Positions 1 through 5,855 of a DNA stretch of 18,428 bases are shown in pieces; position 1 is the first letter of the stretch; each line of letters starts with the position of its first letter. The stretch is from JAJPHT01 sp035687045 (lineage in GTDB: Archaea; Thermoplasmatota; SW-10-69-26; JACQPN01; JAJPHT01), in contig DASRYU010000104.1 of assembly GCA_035687045.1 (NCBI GenBank), positions 1 through 18,428 of the forward strand. Reading direction: 5' to 3'. The position numbers were made by a program, and so were the translations under genes. The notes beneath the pieces were generated by a model. That model was not told the origin of the DNA. It worked only from the letters and a program-made list of their open reading frames with translations, and made no database searches.

Positions 1-48
1 GTCTAGGGGCGGGGACGAGGTCGCTCCATTAGTGAACTGCATTAACTA

Positions 49-140
49 ACTCCGCGCCTCCTCCGCGCGCTCCGCGTCCTCCGCGGTGAGCGTCGCCACG
101 GCCCCGCGGCCCCCGCGGCCCCGCGGTGAGCGTCGCGACG
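49..140. repeat. Half-element of a CTCCGCG-type dispersed repeat upstream of pyk
   Basis: The stretch 49-87 is a run of imperfect 8-9 nt units of the form CTCCGCGxx. Its 25 bases at 70-94 recur exactly at 6974-6998. A second copy of the end of this unit (CCGCGGTGAGCGTCGC) is found at 81-96 and again at 121-136, so the element has been locally duplicated. Only one arm is present here; the matching inverted arm seen at 6902-6940 is absent. The first 48 bases contain a slightly AT-richer patch with a 5-bp inverted repeat (29-33 with 45-49) and nothing I can name. No ORF in 1-213 looks real. Confidence 0.7.
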
Positions 141-178
141 ACGTCGCGGCGAGCGGGCGGGACGCGAAGCGGACTCGA

Positions 179-190
179 CACCTTTTCAGG
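179..190 (+). promoter_or_regulatory. TATA-like box of pyk
   Basis: ACACCTTTTCAGG is the only T-rich patch in the otherwise GC-rich leader. Its centre lies about 30 nt before the pyk ATG at 214, the spacing expected for an archaeal TATA box on a leaderless or nearly leaderless mRNA. The same spacing recurs at other genes in this window. There is no clear Shine-Dalgarno sequence before the ATG. Confidence 0.45.
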
Positions 191-213
191 GAGCGCGCGA
201 CAGTCGCCCGACG

Positions 214-1653
214 ATGCGCCGGACGAAGATCCTCGCGACGCTCGGTCCCGCCACGACGCCGGAGCCCGCCCTGAAGGCGCTCCTGCAGGCGGGCGCCGAC
301 GCGGTGCGCCTCAACTTCTCGCACGGGTCGGCGAAGGAGCACGAGGAGGTCTTCCGGCGCGTGCGCTCCGTGTCGGAGGCGCTGGGGCGCAGCGTGCCCA
401 TCGTCCAGGACATCCAGGGGCCAAAGATCCGCGTGGGGAAGCTCGCGCAGCCGCTGGAGCTCTCGCGCGGGCAGGAGATCCGCTTCCGCGTCGGCGAGGA
501 GATGCGCGAGCCGGGGGTCGTTCCCATCACGTACGCGCACCTCGCGGAGGACGTGAAGGCGGGGGACCGCATCCTCATGGCGGACGGCTACCTGTCCGCG
601 CGGGTCGTGGAGGTGGAGGACCGCGAGACGGTGCGCGCGGTCATCGAGGACGGCGGCACGCTCTCGTCGAACAAGGGCGTGAACTTCCCCGGCGTCCGCC
701 TCTCCATCCGCTTCCCGACGCCCAAGGACAAGCTCGACATCCAGACGGGGCAGCGCCTGGGCGTGGACTACATCGCGGTGAGCTTCGTGCGCAGCGCGGC
801 GGATCTCGCGAAGGTGCGCGCGGACCTCGACGAGGACGTGGGCACGCGCGTCATCTCGAAGATCGAGCTTCGCGAGGCGGTCGAGAACCTCTCCGAGATC
901 GTGCGCGCCTCCGACGGCGTGATGGTCGCGCGCGGCGACCTCGGCGTCGAGCTCGAGCCCGAGCAGGTGCCTCTGGTGCAGAAGCGCCTCCTTCTCGAGT
1001 GCGACCAGCTCGGCGTCCCCAGCATCACCGCGACGCAGATGCTCGAGAGCATGATCGAGAACCCGCGCCCCACGCGCGCCGAGGTGACGGACGTCTACAA
1101 CGCCGTGCTCGACGGCACCGGCGCCGTCATGCTCTCCGCCGAGACGGCGGTGGGCAAGCACGCGCACGAGGCCGTCGCCGTCATGGGGCGCATCTGCGAG
1201 CAGGCGGAGCGCGAGCTTCTGGCCCCCGACGGGCTCGGGAAGCGCCGCCGCACCGTCACCTCGCGCGCCGTCTCCGACGTCGTCGCCTTCGGCGCGGCGG
1301 CCATGGCGGAGGAGATGGGTGCCGCCGCCATCCTCGTCCTCACGCACGGCGGCTTCGCGGCGCGCAGCGTGGCGAAGTACAAGCCGACGGTGCCTGTGCT
1401 CGCGTGCACGAGCCGCCCCATGACGTACCAGCGCCTCGGCCTCCTCTGGGGTGTCCGCCCCTTCCTCATCCCGTACAAGGAGGCGGAGCTCGACGCCATC
1501 GGCGCGGCGCGCGACGCCGTCGTCGCCGCCGGCGCGGTGCGCGAGAAGGACACCGTCGTCTTCATGTCGAGCCGCGGCGGCGTGCGCAACCCCTCGAACA
1601 CGCTGCGCGCAGGCCCGGTCCGCGACATCGCGCCCGCGCCGCCCGCGCCATGA
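214..1653 (+). CDS. pyk: Pyruvate kinase
   Basis: This 479-residue protein converts phosphoenolpyruvate and ADP to pyruvate and ATP, the last step of glycolysis, in the cytoplasm. Its length is normal for the family. Visible landmarks are the N-terminal RRTKILATLGPAT (2-14), VRLNFSHGS (31-39), the IQGPKIRVG segment (68-75), a B domain of about 75-170, the catalytic SKIE segment with Lys216 and Glu218, MVARGDLG (237-244), TATQMLESM and NPRPTRAEV (272-291), and a C-terminal regulatory-type domain from about residue 345. Two small departures from the usual consensus are KIELREAV, where an Asn normally follows KIE, and DGTGAVMLS, where DGTDAVMLS is usual. The ATG is the start closest to the family N terminus and lies 30 nt after a TATA-like box. 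The lipoprotein gene that follows overlaps its stop codon. Identification is firm. Confidence 0.97.
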   Translation: MRRTKILATLGPATTPEPALKALLQAGADAVRLNFSHGSAKEHEEVFRRVRSVSEALGRSVPIVQDIQGPKIRVGKLAQPLELSRGQEIRFRVGEEMREPGVVPITYAHLAEDVKAGDRILMADGYLSARVVEVEDRETVRAVIEDGGTLSSNKGVNFPGVRLSIRFPTPKDKLDIQTGQRLGVDYIAVSFVRSAADLAKVRADLDEDVGTRVISKIELREAVENLSEIVRASDGVMVARGDLGVELEPEQVPLVQKRLLLECDQLGVPSITATQMLESMIENPRPTRAEVTDVYNAVLDGTGAVMLSAETAVGKHAHEAVAVMGRICEQAERELLAPDGLGKRRRTVTSRAVSDVVAFGAAAMAEEMGAAAILVLTHGGFAARSVAKYKPTVPVLACTSRPMTYQRLGLLWGVRPFLIPYKEAELDAIGAARDAVVAAGAVREKDTVVFMSSRGGVRNPSNTLRAGPVRDIAPAPPAP

Positions 1654-3089
1654 GGACGCTTCGTCGTCGTCCCAGCAAGCTTCACGAAGGGAGAGGGGCG
1701 CTCCCCCGCGTGCGCGCGCTCCCGCTCGGCGTGGTTGCCCTGCTCCTCGCAGGGTGCCTGGGCGGCGAGCCCGACCCGCGCGCGGGGCTCGTGCCGTACC
1801 CGCGCCTGGGCGACGTCGCCGTCTACGAGGTGCGCGGCGCCATCCTCGACCTCGCGCGCTGGGAGAACGGCATCCCGCTCCCGGGCCCGTCGCAGCTGCG
1901 CCTCACGCTCTCGGCGAGCCCCGACGCGCTCGACGGGGCGCGCGCCGTCCACCCCGCGTTCAAGCTCACGACGGAGCTCGGCGTGGGCGGCGGCTTCGTT
2001 CTCCACAGCGAGCGCTACGTGAGCCCGCGCCACCAGGCCGTCGTGCAGGCGTATTACCCGCTCTCGCAGGACCAGTCGGTCGTCGCCTTCGACGAGCGCG
2101 GCTTCCCCTGGCTCTGGGGCGCGTCCGCGCTCATCGGCGAGGAGCTGCGCGAGGGCGCGCGCGTCCCCTTCGCGCTCCCCGACAACCTCGGCCGCGGCCA
2201 GACGATGGTCTTCGAGTGGGTCGTGCGCGGCGAGGAGGACGGGCTCCTGCGCGTCGAGCTGGAGGGGGAGGGCGCGAACGCGACGCTCTGGATGGCGCCC
2301 GCCAGCCCGTGGCCCGTGCGCGCGACGATGCGCCTCGGGAACGAGCTCGCGCCGCACGCTCGCGTCCAGTCGGCCGAGCCCGTCGAGATGGAGGCGCGGC
2401 TCGTCTCGCTCGCGCGCGGCGGGGACCCCGTGCCCCCGCGCGACCGCGGCGCCACCTTCGCGCCCGACGTGAGCGTCGTGCGCACCGCGTGGGACGGCGA
2501 GAAGCCCCCCGACGGCGACGCCGCGGCGCTGCGCTACCCGCTCTCGGAGGCCGTCGCCGAGGCGAAGCTTCTCGACAAGCCGCTCCAGGACTGGCTCGAC
2601 GCCGCCGACGCGCCCATCCTCTATCGCGGCACCTTCCAGGAGGAGCCTGCGGAGGTGGAAGGCGCCCTGAGCGCGCACTGGCTCCTCCAGTGGGTCGACC
2701 GCTCGAACAGCTACTACGAGGTGCAGATCGCGCGCCTCTACGCGCCCCCGCTCCCGATCGCCGCGCCCGTGGGCCTCCCTGGCGTGCCACGTGTCGAGTC
2801 GAGCGGCCCCGCGAAGCCTCCCGCGGACAGCAACCACGGCTGGTTCGACCCGACGCTCGCGCCCGACACGCTCGTCCCGCTCTCCGAGGGCATCCGCATC
2901 GTGCGCGACGTCTTCGGCGCGACGGAGGTGCAGGTCTTCCTTCGCAGCTTCACGGACCCGCCCGGCTACTCGTACTTCCTCGACGGCGGCTTCGAGGAGG
3001 GGGGTGTGGGCCGCTACACCGTCGTCTACCACCCGTCCACGGGGTTCCTCGAGCAGAGCACGGGCCCCGTCCGGCCTCGGCTCGCCTGA
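1650..3089 (+). CDS. Large lipoprotein of unknown function
   Basis: I do not recognise a family for this 479-residue protein. It has a basic N terminus, a short hydrophobic stretch (about 25-35) and a lipobox LLLAGC with Cys36, so it should be exported and lipid-anchored on the outer face of the membrane. The remainder is polar, rich in beta-type segments and lacks further membrane helices; I see no catalytic motif. The ATG at 1650 overlaps the pyk stop as ATGA, so translation may be coupled. An alternative start is the GTG at 1710, preceded by a purine-rich GGGAGAGGGG. It would place the lipid cysteine at residue 16, the same position as in the lipoprotein at 10446-11030, and give 459 residues. 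The gene ends 36 nt before tatA, and the tatA TATA box follows the stop codon directly. The coding call is strong, the function unknown. Confidence 0.85.
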   Translation: MRTLRRRPSKLHEGRGALPRVRALPLGVVALLLAGCLGGEPDPRAGLVPYPRLGDVAVYEVRGAILDLARWENGIPLPGPSQLRLTLSASPDALDGARAVHPAFKLTTELGVGGGFVLHSERYVSPRHQAVVQAYYPLSQDQSVVAFDERGFPWLWGASALIGEELREGARVPFALPDNLGRGQTMVFEWVVRGEEDGLLRVELEGEGANATLWMAPASPWPVRATMRLGNELAPHARVQSAEPVEMEARLVSLARGGDPVPPRDRGATFAPDVSVVRTAWDGEKPPDGDAAALRYPLSEAVAEAKLLDKPLQDWLDAADAPILYRGTFQEEPAEVEGALSAHWLLQWVDRSNSYYEVQIARLYAPPLPIAAPVGLPGVPRVESSGPAKPPADSNHGWFDPTLAPDTLVPLSEGIRIVRDVFGATEVQVFLRSFTDPPGYSYFLDGGFEEGGVGRYTVVYHPSTGFLEQSTGPVRPRLA

Positions 3090-3100
3090 CAAAGGCTTAT
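3090..3100 (+). promoter_or_regulatory. TATA-like box of tatA
   Basis: CAAAGGCTTAT starts one base after the TGA of the upstream lipoprotein gene. Its centre is about 30 nt before the tatA ATG, which predicts a start of transcription at or very near the start codon. This suggests that tatA is transcribed independently of pyk and the lipoprotein gene. Confidence 0.55.
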
Positions 3101-3101
3101 C

Positions 3102-3115
3102 ACAGGCCCGCCTGT
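3102..3115. promoter_or_regulatory. Possible operator dyad in the tatA promoter
   Basis: ACAGGC and GCCTGT form a perfect 6-bp inverted repeat separated by two bases. It lies just downstream of the TATA-like box and before the predicted transcription start. In archaea, a dyad here could let a bound repressor block polymerase recruitment. The regulator is not identified, and a chance dyad in GC-rich DNA cannot be excluded. Confidence 0.3.
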
Positions 3116-3125
3116 AGCGCGTCCC

Positions 3126-3410
3126 ATGATGTTCCTCGCCGCCATCGGGGCCCCCGAGGTCGCGCTCATCATCGTCGTCGTCATCCTCTTCTTCGGCGCG
3201 GCGAAGATCCCCGACCTCGCGCGCGCGCTCGGCCGCGCGAAGGGCGAGTTCGAGAAGGGCTCGCGCGAGCACGTGACGCCCGCCAAGGAGACGACCGTCG
3301 AGGACGCCGAGCGCGACCGCGTCATGAAGGCCGCGCGCGAGCTGGGCATCCCCACCGAAGGGCGCGCCCTCTCCGACATCAAGGCGGACGTCCGCGCGAA
3401 GCTCACCTGA
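3126..3410 (+). CDS. tatA: Twin-arginine translocase subunit TatA/E
   Basis: This 94-residue protein is a pore-forming subunit of the Tat pathway, which moves folded proteins across the cytoplasmic membrane. It shows the family pattern: a short external N terminus, one membrane helix (about 9-23, VALIIVVVILFFGA), the hinge FFGAAKIPDLAR, then an amphipathic helix (about 27-44, ending near EFEKGS). The charged tail ends in a small segment, AARELGIPTEGRALSDIK, of a kind I recall from archaeal TatA proteins. Two ATG codons are adjacent (3126 and 3129) and either could be used; with the TATA-like box 30 nt upstream the mRNA is probably leaderless. No tatC is in the window. The gene converges on the ccm operon across an array of inverted repeats. 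Confidence 0.9.
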   Translation: MMFLAAIGAPEVALIIVVVILFFGAAKIPDLARALGRAKGEFEKGSREHVTPAKETTVEDAERDRVMKAARELGIPTEGRALSDIKADVRAKLT

Positions 3411-3431
3411 AGGCGGCCTTCCTCCGCCTTC
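3409..3431 (+). terminator. Possible terminator hairpin of tatA
   Basis: GAAGGCGG (3409-3416) and CCGCCTTC (3424-3431) form an 8-bp inverted repeat with a 7-nt loop that begins inside the tatA stop codon. Only a weak T run (TTT at 3446-3448) follows, so termination here is tentative. Confidence 0.35.
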
Positions 3432-3459
3432 GCTCCGCGCGCTCGTTTCTGCGCGTGTC

Positions 3460-3466
3460 AAAAAAA
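3460..3466 (-). terminator. Oligo-T tract, probable 3' end for minus-strand ccm transcripts
   Basis: Seven consecutive A on the plus strand read as T7 on the minus strand. This is the longest oligo-T in the window and lies just beyond the inverted-repeat array that follows ccmD. Oligo-T tracts are the main intrinsic terminators of archaeal RNA polymerase. It is 357 nt past the ccmD stop codon, so the transcript would include the whole array. Confidence 0.4.
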
Positions 3467-3820
3467 GGCCGCGAAGACGCGCCGCAGAAGAGGCCGCGAA
3501 GACGCGAAGACGCGAACGATTGGAACTCAGTGCGCCTTCGGTTGTTTCTCTTCACCTTGGCGTCTTCGCGTCTTCGCGGCGTTACCCTTGGCGGGTCGCG
3601 CGCCGCTGCAAGAGAGGCCGCGAAGACGCGAACGATTGGAACTCAGTGCGCCTTCGGTTGTTTGTCTTCACCTTGGCGTCTTCGCGTCTTCGCGGCGTTA
3701 CTCTTGGCGGGTCGCCCGCCGCTGCAAGAGAGGCCGCGAAGACGCGAAGACGCGAATCATTGGAACTCGGTGCGCCTTGGGTTGTTTGTCTTCACCTTGG
3801 CGTCTTCGCGTCTTCGCGGC
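3466..3820. repeat. Tandem array of long inverted-repeat units (GAAGACGC type)
   Basis: A partial unit (3466-3490) is followed by unit 1 (3491-3614, 124 bp), unit 2 (3615-3730, 116 bp, lacking one 8-base step) and a truncated unit 3 (3731-3820). Each unit has an arm made of GCGAAGAC steps, a conserved middle of roughly 45 nt that includes TTGGAACTC, GTGCGCCTT and GTCTTCACCTTGG, and the exact reverse complement of the arm. Arms are 3493-3513 with 3560-3580, 3617-3630 with 3676-3696, and 3733-3753 with 3800-3820. Units 1 and 3 have perfect 21-bp arms. A spacer of about 35 nt (GTTAC, then GGCGGGTCGC, ending GCAAGAG) joins the units. The array fills the gap between the convergent tatA and ccmD genes and ends 2 nt before the ccmD stop codon. 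ORFs that cross it are artefacts of its periodic sequence. Confidence 0.93.
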
Positions 3821-3822
3821 TT

Positions 3823-3936
3823 TCAAGGACCCGCGCGTGACAGGCGCCGCGCGCGCCACGCGAGCCAGGCGACGTAGGCGGCGACGCCGCCCCAGAAGGC
3901 GCCGAACGCCAGGAAGAAGCTCGCCTCGTCGCTCAT
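3823..3936 (-). CDS. ccmD: CcmD-like small membrane protein, cytochrome c maturation
   Basis: This is a 37-codon gene whose ATG overlaps the ccmC stop codon as ATGA. The product is a single membrane helix (about 7-27, FFLAFGAFWGGVAAYVAWLAW) followed by a basic tail, RARRLSRAGP. CcmD proteins are small one-helix subunits with just this layout; they associate with the CcmABC complex and help release heme-loaded CcmE. Position as the last gene of a ccmABC operon, size, topology and the Tyr/Trp/Arg-rich end of the helix support the call, although sequence conservation in this family is very low. The stop codon is 2 nt from the end of the repeat array, so the original 3' end could have been altered by repeat insertion. 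Confidence 0.72.
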   Translation of the reverse strand: MSDEASFFLAFGAFWGGVAAYVAWLAWRARRLSRAGP

Positions 3937-4565
3937 CGCTGCCCCTCCTCCATCCGCATCAGCCGGACGCGCATCGACACGAGCGCCGCGTAGAGGAGCG
4001 TGAACGCGACCGTGGAGTAGAGGAGGATGAGCCCGAGGCGCCAGTCGAGGCTCTCCTCGGGGCGCGTGAAGTCGGGGTGGATGCTCGCGCGGCTCGCGAG
4101 GTACGAGAGGGGCACGCCGAGGACGCACAAGAGCCCGAAGACGGCCGAGAGCCGCGCGCGCTTGTCCTCGTCCACGTTCGAGCGCAGCGTGAAGTACGAG
4201 AAGTACGCGGCGAGGAGGACGCCGAGCGTGATGACCTTCGGGTCCTCGAGCGCGCTGTAGCCGAAGAACTCCTGCGTCGCCCACACGAGCCCCGTGACGA
4301 GCGCGATCGTGCCGAAGACGAGCCCGACCTCGGCGCTCGCGGCGGCGAGGCGGTCCGCGCGCGCGTCCTCCCTCCAGAGCACGAGCGCGGAGGCGACGGC
4401 CGTGACGGCGAAGGCGAGGTAGGCGACCCACGCCGCGGGGACGTGGTAGTAGAAGATGCGCTGCGTGAGGGGCGCGTTGAAGTTGGCCGCCTCCGGCGCC
4501 ACGACGAGCGCGAGCGGAAGCTGCACGATGCAGGCCGCGACGGCGCTCCAGACGAGCCACCTCAT
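3933..4565 (-). CDS. ccmC: Heme exporter/handling protein CcmC
   Basis: This 210-residue membrane protein has about six helices and belongs to the heme-handling protein family of cytochrome c maturation System I. CcmC presents heme on the outer face of the membrane for attachment to CcmE. Support comes from the conserved YYHVPAAW segment (39-46) with His41, a second His (163, SIHPD) in the position expected for the other axial heme ligand, GLVWATQEF (92-100), EDPKVITLG (107-115), and the operon context. The tryptophan-rich WWD heme-binding motif typical of the family is strongly degenerate: FFGYSALEDPK stands where WGxxWxWDxR/K is usual. The ATG at 4565 overlaps the ccmB stop as ATGA; longer in-frame extensions run into ccmB and are not used. 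The family call is strong; whether heme handling is conventional is open. Confidence 0.88.
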   Translation of the reverse strand: MRWLVWSAVAACIVQLPLALVVAPEAANFNAPLTQRIFYYHVPAAWVAYLAFAVTAVASALVLWREDARADRLAAASAEVGLVFGTIALVTGLVWATQEFFGYSALEDPKVITLGVLLAAYFSYFTLRSNVDEDKRARLSAVFGLLCVLGVPLSYLASRASIHPDFTRPEESLDWRLGLILLYSTVAFTLLYAALVSMRVRLMRMEEGQR

Positions 4566-5218
4566 GCGTCCACCGCCTGCTCGAAGAGGAGCGCGCCCGC
4601 CGCGGCGAAGGCGAGGTCGTAGCCGGCAAGGAGCATGAGCTCCGGCCGCCACTCGGCGAAAGGCTCGCCGCGAAGGACGTCCTGCGTGCCGTGGACGGCC
4701 GCGATGAGGAGCGGCACGAGGAGCGGGAAGAGGAGGACGGGCATGAGAAGGTCGCGCGAGCGCGCCTGCGCCGCCAGCGCGGAAAGGACCGTCCCCACGA
4801 GCGCGAGCCCGAGCGCGCCCAGGAGGACGAACGCGAGGAACGCGGGGGCCGGCGCGGCGTCGCCGCTCACGCCGTAGTAGATGGGCACGACGACGAGCGC
4901 GGTGGCGAGGAGCGTCAGCGCGCTCGCGGCGGCCTTGCCGAAGAAGAGCGCCGCGCGGTCGATGGGGAGCGCGAGGAGCGTGTCGAGCGTGCCGCGGTCG
5001 CGCTCGGCGCCGAACGCGCGCGCGAGCCCCAGCGCGGCCGCGAACGAGAGCGAGGTCCAGACGACGGCGCTCGCGACGACAGCGTGGTCGTGCACGTCGT
5101 GGAACGCGAGGAGGCCCACCGTCGCGACGAGGAGCGCGAGAAGAAGGAGCGGCACGAGCGTCTCGCGGGAGCGCGCCTCCGCGAGGACGTCCTTGCGCGC
5201 GACCGCGAGCCAGCTCAC
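4562..5218 (-). CDS. ccmB: Heme ABC exporter permease CcmB
   Basis: This 218-residue protein has about six membrane helices and is the permease that pairs with the CcmA ATPase. The CcmAB complex powers release of heme-loaded CcmE from CcmC. The N terminus WLAVARKDVLAEARSRE is the cytoplasmic entry segment typical of CcmB, and FGAERDRGTLDTLLALP (about 69-85) matches the conserved cytoplasmic loop that contacts the ATPase. Length is normal (about 220). The start is a GTG that overlaps the ccmA stop as GTGA, and the end overlaps ccmC as ATGA, so the operon is probably translationally coupled. Other ABC-2 type permeases are possible from topology alone, but the ccmA and ccmC neighbours settle it. 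Confidence 0.9.
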   Translation of the reverse strand: MSWLAVARKDVLAEARSRETLVPLLLLALLVATVGLLAFHDVHDHAVVASAVVWTSLSFAAALGLARAFGAERDRGTLDTLLALPIDRAALFFGKAAASALTLLATALVVVPIYYGVSGDAAPAPAFLAFVLLGALGLALVGTVLSALAAQARSRDLLMPVLLFPLLVPLLIAAVHGTQDVLRGEPFAEWRPELMLLAGYDLAFAAAGALLFEQAVDA

Positions 5219-5793
5219 GCGAGCCGCCCCCCGCGGAGGCGCAGGACGCGGTCGGCGCGCTTCACGAGCTCCGCGTCGTGCGTCGCGACCAGGAGCGTGC
5301 GGCCGCCGCGCGCCTGCGCGAGCGCGTCGCCCAGCGTCCGCGCGCCCTCCGCGTCAAGGCCCGTCGTCGGCTCGTCGAGGAGGAGGAGCTCGCCGCAGAG
5401 GAACGCCCGCGCGAGGGCCGCCCTCTGCTTCTCGCCGCGCGAAAGCGTGCGCGCGCGGGCGTCGAGCCTCGCGCCGAACGCGCCGCCCACCTGCTCCACC
5501 TCCCCCTCGCGGCCGAAGAGGCGCGCGGCGAAGGCGAGGTTCTCGCGCACGGTGAGCTCGTCGTAGAGCCCCGGCTCCTGCCCCAGCCAGCCGATGCGCG
5601 CGCGCCGCTCCTCGGGCAGCACCTTGCCTGCCGAGGGGCGCTCCAGCGTCGCCGCGATGCGAAGAAGCGTGCTCTTGCCTGCTCCGTTCTCCCCGACGAG
5701 GGCGGTGAACGAGCCCGGCTCCAGGGCGAAGCTCACGCCGTCGAGCGCCACGGTGGAGCCGTAGCGGCGGGTGACGCCCTCGAAGCGCAGCAC
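5215..5793 (-). CDS. ccmA: Heme exporter ATP-binding protein CcmA
   Basis: This ABC ATPase of 192 residues drives the CcmAB(CD) complex of cytochrome c maturation. Visible motifs are Walker A GENGAGKST (34-42), the Q-loop (Gln72), signature LSRGE (117-121, where LSGGQ is usual), Walker B LLLLDEPTTGLD (136-147) and the switch His172 (ATHD). I chose the GTG at 5793 because the protein then begins VLRFEGVTRRYG like other ABC domains, GGAGGC directly precedes it, and the TATA-like box is about 32 nt upstream. An ATG at 5847 would lie upstream of that box. It is the first gene of a four-gene operon. No ccmE, ccmF, ccmG or ccmH is visible here. Confidence 0.9.
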   Translation of the reverse strand: MLRFEGVTRRYGSTVALDGVSFALEPGSFTALVGENGAGKSTLLRIAATLERPSAGKVLPEERRARIGWLGQEPGLYDELTVRENLAFAARLFGREGEVEQVGGAFGARLDARARTLSRGEKQRAALARAFLCGELLLLDEPTTGLDAEGARTLGDALAQARGGRTLLVATHDAELVKRADRVLRLRGGRLA

Positions 5794-5817
5794 GCCTCCG
5801 GCGAGGCAGCGCCGTCC

Positions 5818-5832
5818 ACACAAGGCTTTTGA
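5818..5832. promoter_or_regulatory. Shared, nearly symmetrical TATA-like box for ccmA and the PAP2 gene
   Basis: ACACAAGGCTTTTGATGAG reads AAGGCTTTT on the plus strand and AAAAGCCTT on the minus strand. Its centre (about 5825) is 31 nt from the GTG at 5856 on the plus strand and 32 nt from the GTG at 5793 on the minus strand. It is the only AT-rich patch in the 62-bp gap. One element probably directs both divergent genes, which would link ccm expression to the phosphatase gene. Confidence 0.5.
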
Positions 5833-5855
5833 TGAGGTCCTCTTCATGGGCGGCC

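Noticed and set aside
3466..3820. CRISPR array
   Set aside because: The segments between the short repeats are the same in every unit and the repeats are in inverted pairs; CRISPR spacers would differ and repeats would be direct. No cas gene is near.
3520..3840. ORFs running through the repeat array, including the extension of one beginning near 1451
   Set aside because: They only translate the periodic repeat sequence and cross gene ends; no family resemblance and no start signal.
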